A stretch of DNA of 64,000 bases. It comes from Hanleya hanleyi (Eukaryota; Mollusca; Polyplacophora; Lepidopleurida; Hanleyidae). This document shows positions 20,110 to 31,789 of the stretch, in pieces. The DNA is taken from assembly GCA_036873755.1 (NCBI GenBank), contig JAVTVY010020237.1, positions 1-64,000 of the forward strand, given 5' to 3'. The translations under genes and the position numbers were made by a program. How positions within the stretch are numbered: position 1 is the stretch's first letter; each line of letters begins with the position of its first letter. The notes under the pieces were generated by a model that had not been told where the DNA came from, made no database searches, and saw only the letters and a program-made list of their open reading frames with translations.

Positions 20110-20760
20110 CTGGACCCGATTGGTTGGCAACTTTGGCGGCCATCTTTAATTTATGTGAAACCATGAATCTTGTGTATCTCGGAAACCATTTCGCTGTTCA
20201 GTGTGAAACTTGGTATAGATCATCGATACATCAAGAAACTTTAAAGGAATGACCAAACCAGTTTCCCTGATTGGGTGAAAGCCTTGGCGGCCATCTTTAA
20301 TTTATGCAGAATCTTTAATGATGTATTTCTCTGATACCATTGAAGTGTTCTATACGAAACTTGGTATACAGTATCGATATATCAAGAGGCTTGCAATGAA
20401 TAACCACATAAGTTCTTCTGAGAGGCGGGAAGGATGGCTGGCCATCTTTAATTTATGCAAAATCATTAATGATCTATATCTGATACCATTTTAGTGCTTC
20501 ATATGAAACTATAAATCATCGATACATCAAGAAACTTACAATTAATGACAAACAATTTCTCTGATTAGGTGGAAAATTTGATTGTCATCTTTAATTTATG
20601 CAAAATTCATACCTCTGGTACTGTTCAAGCGTTTGATGCAAGACTTTGTATACATCATCAGTACATCAAGAGACTAAAAATAAATGAACCGTTTTCTCTG
20701 ATGGGATGGAAACCTTGTAAAATCATTGATGATCTATATATCCTTTGATACTGTTCAAGT
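20110..20760. repeat. Degenerate tandem repeat, about 150-bp unit
   Basis: GGCCATCTTTAATTTATG or a close variant recurs at about 20140, 20290, 20438 and 20585. Each time it is followed by a conserved order of motifs: ATGATCTATAT, GTGAAACTTGGTATA and ATACATCAAGARACT. It is an old satellite-like array inside the intron. Confidence 0.65.
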
Positions 20761-21566
20761 GTTCAGTATGCTTGGTATACGTCATAGATACATCAAGAGA
20801 CAAGTAATGACTGCCGGTTTCTCTGATTGGACGGAAAAATTTGCGGCCATTTCTGATTGCAAGTTTTTTTATAATCATTATCTGTATATTTGTCATTTGA
20901 CTGCTTGATGTTCCTGATGTTTTCAAAGTAGTATGGTTCAAATTGAATAGATTGTGAATGGCTGGCACACAGAGCCGAGGGGTTTTAGATGCGCAGCTTC
21001 GTATCCTTATCAAAAACTCTATATTACTTGGCTCCCACTGAAAATCGGAAGACTTCTATTATTGTTCAGATTATTATTAGGGTTCAAAGCAAAAATGGCT
21101 TGAAGCCTTTTGTTTTGTTCAGAATACTTTTGTTCTTCCGCCATAAGCTTATTTTTCGCACGTGGTATGTCAAATTATTTATTATAGTTCTCCAATTCAT
21201 ACAACATCCCACACTGAATTTATCACATTTTAATCTTTTACTAGCCACTGCTGAAGCATCTTCTGCATTCAGCCAAATCTTTCAGGCTTTTACATATGCA
21301 TTTTCCATTCATTGTGTACCAATATACACTGACTAAAACTGTCTGGCTGAGGGGTTGTGTTGCACCTTTTAGGTGCTGACTCATGTTGGATTACGGTGTG
21401 ATTCCTGGAAGAATGGGACAATAACGTTTTCAATGATATCATGATACAAAATACTGCTTATTTATCACACCCGTTGGTGGTTAATCGTGGCCCAGCATAT
21501 TCACATGTGGACTGTATTACGTGATGTGCATACGGTCAAGCTGTGGAAGTGTCCAGTGCCGTTTAC
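20761..21566. other. Intron, no gene seen
   Basis: AT-rich. No convincing coding or structural feature. Confidence 0.4.
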
Positions 21567-21679
21567 CTCGCTGTCGATCGCTATGAAAACCAACATCAGG
21601 AAGAAAAGGATGGCCCAAAGCGGAGCAGCAGGCATCCTGGATATAGCTTCTGGGTAAACTATGAAGGCCAGTCCAGGAC
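21567..21679 (-). CDS. SLC6-type transporter exon, TM8
   Basis: Acceptor TTAACAG, then [17 protein letters not shown], a hydrophobic segment and a terminal IDSE. The donor is GAG|GTAAAC. The IDS pair corresponds to the Asp-Ser of the sodium-2 site in this family. The first Gly codon is split with the TM7 exon (G|GT). 113 bp. Confidence 0.93.
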
Positions 21680-22344
21680 CTGTTAAAGACATGAGTGTTG
21701 GAATACATCAAGCTGTTTGTCAATTTCAGCATAATCACTGATATTTGTTTTTTCTGAATAACCTAGATGGAACACCCATCCATTTCTAGAAAACATAAAA
21801 TATACATCAGTTGGGCGAAGTATTCTGGGATGAAACAACTTAGTCCCGGAAACTTTATAGAATCGCCAGTACAGCAAAGAATAGCTTCCAAGTTCAAAGC
21901 TCTTGAGTGCTCTATCAAAATTAACAGAAGAAAATGTAGTATTTTCAGTGGCATGTCCAATAAAATTGTTCAGAAAAGAAGATATCAAGATGAATCACCG
22001 TGGACGAATCGTAATACTCACAAGATATTATCCACGGAATTGTCAGCAATGAATTCTTGTCTTGTGTTTTTATTATTTTTAAGAGTGCTCATTCACCCCC
22101 ATAGGTTAGTTTATAGGGATAGGGAGATCGCGTGCCCTTTCTACCTTTCTATACTACTCATCGCACACTACTCATCGCGCATGCGCAGTCGACCCATTAT
22201 ATTGTAGGGTGTATGTCTGGCCTATGGAATCTCAGGTGGTGAAAACCCCAGGTCTCTCGCCCCACTTTATCCCGCGCCACACCTATGCGACCCGCTGTGC
22301 AGTGAGTAAAGCGGAGTAGTAGGAGGAGGAGTAGAAGACACGCC
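21680..22344. other. Intron, no gene seen
   Basis: Includes TATACTACT followed by CATCGC ACACTACT CATCGC near 22155-22180, which resembles a Polinton tip plus short duplication, but no partner end was found. Confidence 0.4.
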
Positions 22345-22470
22345 ACGGATTATACTAGGTTGATTTCAGACACATTTGGAATTGGTGCTAACTGTCACGG
22401 GAACTAGGTGTTTCCATTATTGACGCGGAAATTCTTTATGGATGACGGCTGAATATTGAATATTGGATCT
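22345..22470 (+). repeat. Dispersed repeat fragment (family also at 31790 and 36110)
   Basis: GGTGCTAACTGT, GGAACTAGGT, GACGCGGAAATTCTTTA, and GGCTGAATATTGAATAT match 31910-32005 (plus) and 36110-36200 (minus). Non-coding. Confidence 0.6.
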
Positions 22471-22974
22471 GACGCTCTTTTATCCAATTTTCTTAGTGTT
22501 AACGTCGTAAGATATATTAATGAAATATCTGAATGCACTTACATTTCTTTTGTAGAACGCAACTCCATATTGAAGCCGATTCTATAGAAAGTATACAGAC
22601 CAGTTCCACTTTGAGTCCATACTGGCTACATTGTGACCTGTTCTTATTCTCTGCCAGTACGATCATTTTTTTGCATTTAATGTACCGTACCAGTCCATCA
22701 ATGTTTGTTTGCGCCGTCGATGTGTATGTTTTGTTTTATCATAATGCCCAACCCGTACAAGCCGGCAGTCATTGAGCCCCAAACAAAACATGGACTCTGG
22801 AGAAAAACTTTATTTTGCTACGTTGAGGTGGAACATATCAGCGTTAATGCTTATAGAGATTCCACGAACTCTTCTATCTTTGTAGGGTTTGTTCCAGTTT
22901 GTTCTCGCTTCGTTGGAAAATACTGAACTTGTTACCAGTAAATTCGCTAGACGATATTGTATTATGTTACACGT

Positions 22975-23041
22975 AGCTGCAAGCTGCAGCACAAGCTTCT
23001 TTCAGACCTGTTGACGAGGGCCCTTCCGAAGGTAATAGCAT
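22975..23041 (+). mobile_element. Penelope-like element relic, left part, split by P2
   Basis: CAAGCTTCTTTCAGACCTGTTGACGAGGG and the bases up to TAGCAT match, in inverse orientation, the sequence near 58145-58205. The same match continues after P2 from 30389. P2 therefore jumped into this relic. Confidence 0.65.
23036..23041. repeat. Left target-site duplication of P2 (TAGCAT)
   Basis: TAGCAT directly before AGTAGTATAG; repeated at 30389-30394. Confidence 0.93.
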
Positions 23042-23340
23042 AGTAGTATAGTCCCGTGAAATAGACTCGTATTGACCTCTTTGCACTTAAACTTGTGGCG
23101 GTCATGTAGCTATCACATGATTAAGGCATGTACTGACTTGTTCTGGGTGGGCTCAGTATTGCACCAGCATTGGCTGGGTGCCAAGTTTTGACCACTATAG
23201 TTCTGGCAACTTTTGACCTTGGATTCTTCCGCGGTGATGCGGTCATGTCTGGCGTTGATGCGGTCTGCCTCTGCGGAGAAAAAGTAGTCCCCAGACTTCA
23301 AATACGCTGCATGGTCTGATTGGGTCGTATATGGTATCAA
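23042..23340 (+). repeat. P2 left terminal inverted repeat (outer part)
   Basis: Inverse of 30146-30388. Shares with P1 the GCGGTGATGCGGTC and GCGGAGAAAAAGTAGTCCC segments, but the outermost 100 bases differ. Confidence 0.85.
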
Positions 23341-23344
23341 TGTT

Positions 23345-24480
23345 AAGTAGACAAAGGGTATGGAAATAGACGTTTGGGATCTAGGTGGGCCACTAATGGT
23401 CCTGTTGAGTCGTATGATGTATCAATGTGAAGCATATGTGAGGGGGTATCCGCCTGGACTAGTGTCTCGGCCGTTGTCAACATTCTGCGCATGCGCAGAC
23501 AGGGAATTGTGGGAAAAGGGTATGGAAATAGATGTTTTGGGATCTAGGGGAGCCCCTATTTGTCCGATGGAGTCGTATGAGGTATCAATGTGAAGCATAT
23601 GTGAGGGGGCATCCGTCTGGGCTAGTGTCTCGGCCGTTGTCAACATTCTGCGCATGCGCAGACAGGGAATTGTGGGAAAAAGGTTTGGGATATGGGTGGG
23701 CCACTAGTGGTCCTATGGAGTCGTAGGAGGTATCAATGTGAAACATTCGTGAAGGAGCATCCGACGGTCTGGGTGAACGTGGAAAAAGACGTCATTTTGC
23801 GCATGCGCAGTAGATAAAGTGTATGGAAATAGACGTTTTGGGGTCTAGGTGAGTCCTAATGGACCGATTAGGTCGAGTGAGGTATCAATGTGAAGCATAT
23901 GTGAGGGGGCATCCGTCTAGACTAGTGTGTCGGCCGTGTTCGACATTCTGCGCATGCGCCGACAGGAAATTGTGGGAAAAGGGCATTGGAAGGAACGTTT
24001 TGGGGTCGACATGGGGCACTCGTGGTCTGATGGGGTCGACTGAGGTATCGTTGTGAAGCAGTCGTGAGGGAGCATCCGATTGGGTGGATGTGACGTAAAA
24101 CTGACGTCATTCTACGCATGCGCAGTAGACCAAGGGCATGGGAATAGACGTGTTCGGGTCTAGGTGGTCCCTAGTGGTCCGATGGAGTCGTATGAGGACC
24201 TATTTTGAAGCTCTCATGAGGGAGCATCCGCCTGGTCTAGTGTGTCGTCCGTGTTCAACATTCTGCGCATGCGCAGACAGGGAATTGTTGGAAAAGTGTA
24301 TGGAAATAGACATTGTGGGACCGACATGGGCCACTATGGGTCCGATGGAGTCGAATGAGGTCCTATTTTGAAGCTCTCGTGAAGGATCATCCGACTGGAC
24401 TCATGGTTCGTCCGTATTCATGAGTCTGCGCATGCGCAATCTGGTCGTAGTATAGAAATATACACATGGGAGTGTGTTTG
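23345..24480 (+). repeat. P2 subterminal array with TGCGCATGCGCA units
   Basis: Seven or so units of about 150-165 bp. Each has GGTCGAGTGAGGTATC or a variant, GTGAAGC, and ATTCTGCGCATGCGCAG (near 23482, 23647, 23797, 23947, 24112, 24262, 24425). Confidence 0.85.
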
Positions 24481-24489
24481 GGATACTAA

Positions 24490-25430
24490 ACCCCATATGG
24501 GTCCATGGTTGTGGTTTGGTGGTGCGGGTTCTGCGCAAGTGTGTGTGACGTCACTTCGGGTTTCACTAAAACTACATCCGAACACAGAAGAGTTCCAATT
24601 TTTCCTTGGACCTTATGCATGTACTTTCAACATCTGGGTTTCCCACCGCCTGTATGGAATGCGTGTACTGTAAAATCCGGCACCTCTTCAACATCCGGGA
24701 CCTTTTCAATATCCAGGCACTCTTCAACATCCGGGTTTCCTCCCGGCCCGGCCGCACTCCTGTGTGGGTTTTCACCAGCTGTACGCCTGCGCGGGCTAAC
24801 CGGCCGCACGCCTGCGCGGTGCAATGTCCGGGCCTCTCCGGGCCTCTCCAGGCCTAGCCTTTATCCATTCTTCCGAAGCATCCATGTATAGAGGAGGGTC
24901 TCCGACAATATTACCATCTATTTACCTATGCGAAATGGCCAGTGGGGAACCCTCAGTTTTCACAGAACCGTATTGGCACGAAAAATACATGAAACCATAG
25001 AACGTATAGTAATAAACTTAATCTATAGGTGTTGGACGAGTCTCCACTCGCCGTCTTCCTGGTCTTTACCCACACCTCGAACCTCTTCACTCCATCTGTT
25101 GCTCTTGTAACTTGTAACTCCTCGTCAACATTTTTGTGCTGGAATGTCCACTCTTAACCTAGACCAAAACATGTACTTGGTCTGTGGGCTGATTTCGTTG
25201 GCTCTCTATTTTACTGCAGTGCTCTTGCATTGTTTTCTAGGCATTGATGGGTTACATTTGATCCCATCCTAGGCCATGATTGGCTATTTTTCTAAGCCCA
25301 TTCATTGACTGAATCCCCACATGTCTCACATGGGGCATTATGCTCACACAGAAAACACACACGACAGAGTTTTGAGATATCATTTTTTATTCAGTGAACA
25401 GCAACGTGAGAACAACCACGTGCAAAAACT
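24490..25430. other. P2 inner end region, no gene
   Basis: GTGGTGCGGGTTCTGCGCAAGTGTGTGTGACGTCAC and a GC-rich stretch with short CATCCGGG-type repeats (24640-24860) match the inner terminal regions of P1 and P3. The part after 24990 matches the P1 repeats at 12411-12776. No coding evidence. Confidence 0.6.
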
Positions 25431-25459
25431 GAAGCCCAGAACAGGGGGCTTTACGTGAA

Positions 25460-25882
25460 AAAATTCAAGCTCAGAACGGGCCCAGTCATATACGAGTACA
25501 TCTCAATCCTCGGCCTTGGGGTGCCCGCCAAACATGTGGACGATCGTCTGCATGGAATGTCCCCGACATCGATGGTACAGGCAAAGCAAGTAATATTGTC
25601 CGCACACACTACTGGTCAGGCTTTGCAACGTTTTGGTATTCCAACACCACGTCTCTGTGCCTTGATCCATGAAGTCTGTTGACTCGGAATGGAGGGGTGG
25701 TAGGTACGGGTCAAAGTATTCGCCCTGCTCTTCTGTCAAGTACACGGCCACCCAGTGTTGACCGGGCCGATCCATCGGGTCTGTATTCAGGACGTAAGCA
25801 GCTGGATACACACGGTCTAATGGGAACACATATCGGGCGAACACTCCTTGAAAGATCATGCGTGTCCCTGGTCTGTATCCAT
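25460..25882 (-). pseudogene. Adenain-like protease, broken (P2)
   Basis: ATG 25880-25882 is kept. About 28 bases are missing just after GATACAGACCAG relative to P3, which shifts the frame. The body (GQHWVAVYL, EYFDPY, LQSLTSSVCGQYY) retains catalytic His and Cys positions. A CGA-to-TGA change ends it at 25503 and the C-terminal residues are partly deleted. Confidence 0.85.
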
Positions 25883-25883
25883 G

Positions 25884-27157
25884 TCAGTTGGCAAAGTCAC
25901 ACAGGACGTTGAGGCTTTTATCGATTTGAATAATGTTGTCAAACTCAGCGTTGCAAATCACATTGATGGTTTTCGGTAAAGGTGTCCCGAAATGCAGTTC
26001 CAAGCGTAAGTTGCCTTTCTTGACGAGACTCAGTTGATGATCGTTGTCTAAGTCGGGGGTGAGATCGAAACAGAGCAATGTGTATCCTTTGCTGAAATCG
26101 TCTCGACTGATCATATTTCCCTCGTCTTGGTTGATTTGGCCAGTTGCTGTGAAGAGGTTCAGATAGCTCCGGATGTAATTGGCCGTTCCAAAGTTAGGTT
26201 GTAAGGGCCGTGCCGGTACCTGTTGGCCATCCACATGCACGGCCACGGAATTGATGTTGAACGCTTTTAGGTTGAATGGATTCCTCGAGATAGTCCCATT
26301 ATAACTGACGTTCTCCACACAGGCTAGGGTTAAACGCTTCGGCAAATCCCCCAGGAACAGGTTTTCTTGATTGACAATCATATTCCCTTTAGGGACGGAA
26401 AGGACCTTGGTCTGTACTCGTCGAATCGGGTACTGGACTGGTTTTTTTCTCCAAGGCTCTGTTGTGCCCCAACTGTATACCTGCGCTCGGTTTCAGACTG
26501 GCTTTTTGGATGACACTGTTATACTCGAGGTCCTCACTCCGGGCCATCAAGGCAAACGCAGGCGTTGCGCGCACTAGTCGTATTTTGACAGGTACTCCAT
26601 TCAAGAGGTATCGGTCCTGCATGAATAAGTCCGCATGCAGACGTCCCATCATATCGACCGAGTGACTCTCTGCTGTGACATGTACTTTCTCCGTATAGCC
26701 GTCATTATCGGGACTCGCTTCCATCTTGCCTGGGGTATCTCGGTAGAACAACGGAGCCCGGAGCTGTCAAACAAGACTTTTTAGCGTCACGCCCGTAGGA
26801 TAACAGTGTTTCGATGTAGGCTCGGTACGGGTACGTGTTCGTTGAGGCGCTCACCAGTTTATCACTGGGGGCTATATCCACTTGCTGGAATAGCGAATGA
26901 AGCCAGAGATTGACTGGACCCACGGGTACATCTGCTTTTAGGTGATTTTAGCTTTCACATATAGATACGTATGGGCTAAATCCAGGTAGGTCGTATCTGC
27001 GTTGGTGATGGTGAATTCAATGGGGCCTGTGGCTGTAATGCTGGAAAGGGGGAGATGTTCCACCCATTGACCCTCTTCGGCACTGGTCTAAGTAGGTGCG
27101 GCGGTCCATAAATCAAATTCACTGTTGGTAGAAGGACTCGGCGTTGATGAAAGCCAT
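25884..27157 (-). pseudogene. Major capsid protein, multiply broken (P2)
   Basis: Homology runs from ATG 27157 (MAFINAE type start) to TGA 25884. Frame breaks occur near 27090, 26940, 26760 and 26500. The C-terminal 165 codons (25884-26381) are open and keep NQENLFLGDLPKRLTLAC and INQDEGNMISRDD. Closely similar to P3, but without its 2-base insertion. Confidence 0.85.
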
Positions 27158-27159
27158 GT

Positions 27160-27564
27160 TTAAGAAAAGATATCCTGGGTCTTCGATGTGCGTCGTCGCT
27201 GGGTCGGTCGTCGACTGGTGCGTGGTCTCGGTGGTGCAGGTCTTTTATTCCCTACGGTGCGTTGTGCTTTGGCGACCAAGACGCCTCCTGCTTCTTTGGC
27301 TCGGCGTTTCAGTGCTTCTTTGGGTGCCGCACCGCCCAAGACATCACCCGCGACTTGCAGTCCACTGCGTACCGCTTGTTTGCCGATCGCTTTGACCCCA
27401 CGCGTCACCAAGGGGAGGAACGTTTTGACGATGCTTCCGAGTATGTTCCCCAACCCATGTCCTCGTTGCATGCGTGTACCTGCAAAGACCGGAAAGCTAC
27501 CCCCGGCCTGTTGGGTATAATAGTCCATATAGCTGCGTGCATCACACTCGTAAGGCACCTTCAT
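27160..27564 (-). CDS. Basic core-like protein (P2)
   Basis: 134 residues, open. GHGLGNILGSIVKTFLPLV, AVRSGLQVAGDVLGGAAPKE and the basic tail RRPTQRRRTSK are almost identical to P3. Role as for the P1 copy: likely DNA-binding or membrane-active virion component, inferred. Confidence 0.75.
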   Translation of the reverse strand: MKVPYECDARSYMDYYTQQAGGSFPVFAGTRMQRGHGLGNILGSIVKTFLPLVTRGVKAIGKQAVRSGLQVAGDVLGGAAPKEALKRRAKEAGGVLVAKAQRTVGNKRPAPPRPRTSRRPTQRRRTSKTQDIFS

Positions 27565-28344
27565 TATGCAAAGTGAACAGCTCGGACTTGACGGAAATGA
27601 AGTGTCAGCACCACTTTCCCACGCTCGAATGCGATCGGTTGACCGGTGTCGTCTCTTATATCGATGACGATAGAGCTAATATCGATCTAACTGACCGGTA
27701 GATAAACGATGTGCCTGAAACTGTGGGTGACTTGAGCTCCATACTTGCCTTTCACCGGGCAGACGCGTAGTAGAGGTGCGTTGCTGTCTCCGACAATGTG
27801 TGCATCGACCACGTCTGAGTAGATGTACAGGCCATACATACCACCACGCATGTCCATCGGGATGTGGTTTGTCTCGCCGGTGGGGCCAGCGTACCCCTGT
27901 AGATCGAGACCCTGCATTTGCTGTAGGGTAGGACTGATTTCGACACTCACGTTGGGGCTGAGAGTGAGACTGGCCTTGTCGTTGTGTGCGTTATAATCGA
28001 AGTCCACATGATTTTTGAAGGGGAACGTTTCTATGAGTTGTGAAGTATTCATGACGTCCCGTAGAGACTTATAATGCATCAGACTTCTCAGCCCACCCAT
28101 GAACTCATTGGGAGTATCGTATTGGCCTTCGGGTAGGGGGAGTCGTCTTTCTTGTCCTTCTTAGGTCACCTCGTACCACACTTCATCCGTTGTACCACGA
28201 GTAAGGGTATTGGATATCCACGAGTCCACATTCCCAGCGTACAGGTAAATGCAACGGTTGCGGTAACTGGGTCACGTACTTGGTCGATGTGTTGTCAGGA
28301 AACACATCAGCCGAGCTCTTACTGGGTAGGGTGAGGTAAAACAT
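27564..28344 (-). pseudogene. Minor capsid (penton-like) protein, broken (P2)
   Basis: Spans the full gene from ATG 28344 to TAA 27564, which overlaps the core-like ATG. The central part (27687-28100) is open and keeps VDFDYNAHNDKASLTLSPNV and DVVDAHIVGDSN. Stops or shifts interrupt it near 27690 and 28160-28200. Confidence 0.8.
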
Positions 28345-28372
28345 GACGACTGAGCTTTGCTGCTGTTGGTTT

Positions 28373-29167
28373 TAATACTTTTCCCAGCCCTTGGGCGCTA
28401 ATCGTCGTGATGGTCGCGGTGACTTAGATCTTGGGGGTTGCAGGGCGTGGCGTGGTAAAAGGGGTGAAAAGTAGGTACCCGCCGTGGTGGTGTTTTGGGG
28501 GGTGACTCCGGTTCCCACTCGGCTTCCCAAGAAGGTTGTGGAGTCTGTCGTTGTGCGTGCACCGGCGATTCACGCTGCATCCAGGCCCAGCGCTGGGGGT
28601 TCCCCACCAATTCCTGTGGTGCATGCATGTCTTTCAAGCCTTGAGCGAAGACCTCCCATCCTCGAGGATTCGTGTGCGACCTGCGTTGACGCATCAGGTC
28701 ATTCACTAAATCCGTCATGTGGGTACCGGGGACCACCTGATTCTGTACCAGTAGTTCACCTTTATCACTCCAAGATATGTTAGGATTCTGTTTCATCCGT
28801 TGTAATACCAGGCCAGCTTGTTTCTTGAACGATGCAGGTATACTCTGCAGGACTTCGTCTTCGACCCACTGTGGGGATGTGGGTGGTACCCCTGGTAATG
28901 GCGGCTGTTGGAGCGGTGCTGAGGTTGGTGGTGGTGGTGGTGCTGGGGTAGAGAGGGTTTTGTATTGGTCCATGAACGTCATGTACCGCTGAAGCGGTTG
29001 TACTGTTGTACTTCCTCACTGTCGCTTAACCCTGGTCGTTGTAAGATCTGATGCATCTCTTCATCGAGTGTGTTAATGGTCTTCACCGTAGAGGGTACGG
29101 GGTACGGTGATTGGAGGTTTTGAAGGAGCCGAGGTTCGACGAGGATCATTTTTTTCGTGTGGTTCAT
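28373..29167 (-). pseudogene. Proline-rich Polinton protein, frameshifted (P2)
   Basis: Starts at ATG 29167, overlapping the preceding stop as in P1 and P3. It leaves frame near 28985-29000, where the QYNETLQRYMTF region is partly lost, and again near the C-terminus (about 28440). The core (WVEDEVLQSIPASFKKQAG, VPGTHMTDLVND) is present. Confidence 0.75.
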
Positions 29168-29501
29168 TGTCGGCCGAACAGTCCACCCAATACTGGACCC
29201 AACACGGAAGCCGCCAAAGGTGCTAAAATGGCCCCGAGAAAGCCGCCTTTCTGTAACACCTTTTTCTTTTGTGTTTGAGAGACTCGCTTCTGGACTAAGG
29301 TTCGCAGACCTGTCTTATGCTTGGCCAACTTCGCCTTCTGAGCCGGAGTCAGTGGTACGTTGCCTTTTAAGATATTGAGTCCAATCTCACACAGACAGCA
29401 CACGAGAGGTCTGCGCCGCGTACAATGGTTCGGACCAACTCGGGTGGGGCCGTCTTCAATACACGGAACGTCGGAGCATGCTTCCGTACTCGAGCAGACA
29501 T
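29164..29501 (-). pseudogene. Small hydrophobic Polinton protein, frameshifted (P2)
   Basis: The conserved ATG is at 29501. A frame break near 29415 moves the rest into another frame that is open to 29164 and keeps PLTPAQKAKLAKHKTG and KGGFLGAILAPLAAS. Confidence 0.75.
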
Positions 29502-29666
29502 CATGTACAACTAATGCTAGAACCCACAACCCTGCTCTTTTTATCTACCTACCTCGTGAATATTGAGCAGAGACAAATGTCAATCATGATGTTGCACTGA
29601 TTCTTTTATTATCCCCAACATCAAACACACACCCCAGCTGGGGGAACCACTGTGGGTGTGTTTACA

Positions 29667-30023
29667 TTATTTTTGCATGTACACGTGGTGGGTCTCTCCG
29701 GGAAAGATACCGGTCCGTAGCCGAAGGTGGTCGGGGGTGGCTTGATTCAGGTCGAAGAGCATATACCCGTGCTGAGGGGTTGTCGCATCTTTAAAGGCTT
29801 TCAACGTAAACGCAGTGCGTCCAGGGTACATCTGTCTCGCTTGGTGCAGCACTTGGGTGGTATCTCTCGGGTTTTTGAAGACCACCAGGTAGTGGGTATT
29901 TAAGCTGATGTTCCGATGTTCTTTGTTTTTACTGAACAGATTCTGCACAATGTAGATGATGCTGAAACGTCGATGATGGCTGCCTTTGGTAAAGAGTTGG
30001 GTGACCCGCGCTTCCGCATCCAC
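29667..30023 (-). pseudogene. Packaging ATPase, C-terminal half only (P2)
   Basis: Keeps VTQLFTKGSHHRR, IYIVQNLFSKNKEHRNIS and GYMLFDLNQATP. Walker A and Walker B are absent because the sequence joins subterminal repeat DNA at about 30023. The 3' hairpin with the CCCAGCTGGG palindrome follows at about 29625-29665. Confidence 0.85.
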
Positions 30024-30029
30024 TAGTGC

Positions 30030-30388
30030 TCCATCCAGACCCCAAACCGTCTATTTCGATACACTTTGTCTACTGCACATGCGCAGAATGATGATATTTC
30101 AACCCCGCACCCAGCCCATCAGATGCGCCTTCACGAATGCTTCACATTGATACGTCATACGACCCAATCGGACCATGCAGCGTATTCGAAGTCTGGGGAC
30201 TACTTTTTTTCCGCGGAGGCAGACCGCATCACCACCAGACATGACCGCATCACCGCTGAAGAATTCAAGGTCAAAGGGCCCACCCGGAACAAGTCAGTAC
30301 ATGCCTTGGTCACGTGATGGCCGCATGACCGCCACAAGTTTGAGTGCAAAGAGGTCAATACGAGTCTATTTCACAGGACTATACTACT
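30030..30388 (-). repeat. P2 right terminal inverted repeat with one array unit
   Basis: 30146-30388 is the inverse of the left tip. 30030-30145 is a single subterminal unit (GCACATGCGCAGAATG near 30078). Ends GGACTATACTACT. Confidence 0.85.
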
Positions 30389-31290
30389 TAGCATTTTGAG
30401 AAAGGTATTGCGCCACTACTTCTAAAAATTCTGCCGTTGAATGTATGTTGATATAAAAAATTCAAAATGTCTTACAGAAGAATTCGACGCCAAAGGATAC
30501 ATACCACGCAGACAGGAATTCACATGGGATTTTTCGACTCTACTACAATCCCTCATCAGGACATGATTGATCGACCGTCTTTGTTCATTAATAGTATCGG
30601 TGTTCAAGAAAACTAATCGCCGATATATTAATGTCAAGAGCCACATACCATAATTTAGCTCTATTACATACAAGAGATATCATTCATGGGATGGTTCTTT
30701 GTTCATGGAATTGCTTTAGGTATTCCAATGGGTACTAATTGTGCGCCCCCTCTGGTTGATCTTTGCCTGTTCTCTTATTACGACAATATACAGACGCTTT
30801 CAAAAACCGATCAACGCAAAGCTCGTTCTTCTCATTTACCGAACGCTGTTCTTCTCACTGTGGATAATCTCTATACCTTTGACGCAGTAAAGGATATATA
30901 TCCACCTTCACTGTATTTGAAGAAAACTACAACTATCCCTAACGGCACATCATATTTAACACCTATATCTCTTTATAACTGAATCGGGTCTCGTCGGATT
31001 ACCGGCAAGAGAGATGATTACAATTTCGCCATCGTAAGCTACCGGTATCCGTTTCTGGACAGTAATATTCCAGTGGAACCTGCATATGGCGTATACATAT
31101 CCCGTCTAGTAGCATTTGCTAGATCCTGAGGGAAATGTGTCGATTTTAATCAACGTCACAAAGCACTTATGCAGAAACTTATGAAATAGGTCTATGTCAC
31201 CAAACGCCTTCACTCAAAGTTTCTCAAATGTGGCGATACATATCGCCTGCTGATAGCAAAATACGAGAGTAGCGTGCAAGATCTATGGCG
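30389..31290 (+). pseudogene. Penelope-like reverse transcriptase relic, right part
   Basis: After TAGCAT the relic resumes. The open stretch 30686-30982 has GIPMGTNCAPPLVDLCLFSY, the hallmark palm motif of this RT group. Further frames give DDYNFAIV, YPFLDSNIPVEPAYGVYIS and RLVAFARS. Stops and shifts are frequent and the catalytic YIDD region is degraded. A second copy lies at 56690-58205 on the other strand. Confidence 0.7.
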
Positions 31291-31439
31291 TCACGTTTCG
31301 CAACTTCCGCTAGGGGCTAGGGGCCGTATAAACACATCTACTTCAAAACCATCATGGTGTTCATTTGAACAGTCACAATCAAAGCGAGAATGAGATACAG
31401 CATTGTCTAGATAACGAATTACAACGTATATCATACTGT

Positions 31440-31765
31440 CTAAAAAACTATTCCACTCAAGTTGAGTGAAATGTACCTGTTCACTCAAATTTCAGTTACT
31501 TTTCACTCAACTTGAGTTACTTTTCAATCAACTTGAGTTACTTTTCACTCAACTTGAGTTAAACCACTCAAGTTCACTCAACTTGAGCGGGATCAATTTT
31601 CACTCTTATGCTTGAGTGAATGTCATTTCACTTGAGTGAAAGTTGAGTGCATTTAACTCAAGTTGAGTGAAAAGTAATTCAAGTTGAGTGAAAATCTCAC
31701 TCAAGTATTGAGTGGGATCAATTTCCACTCTTACTTGAGTAAAATTTCACTCAACTTTTTTTTAG
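31440..31765. repeat. Short-period repeat of ACTCAACTTGAGT
   Basis: Many copies of the near-palindrome ACTCAACTTGAGT and its complement, about 20 bases apart, some spaced by TACTTTTC. It can form many alternative hairpins. No coding function. Confidence 0.7.
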
Positions 31766-31789
31766 AGAGTATGAATTAAGAATATTGAT

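Larger units (their letters stand above)
23042..30388 (-). mobile_element. P2: 7.35-kb internally deleted Polinton
   Basis: Tips AGTAGTATAGTCCCGTGAAA (23042) and its near-complement ending at 30388, with a 6-bp duplication. On the minus strand it keeps the capsid-side genes (protease, major capsid, core-like, minor capsid, proline-rich, hydrophobic) and the C-terminal half of the ATPase. Integrase, mucin-like, tail-anchored and polB genes are missing. The ATPase is joined at about 30023 directly to subterminal repeat sequence. Confidence 0.93.
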
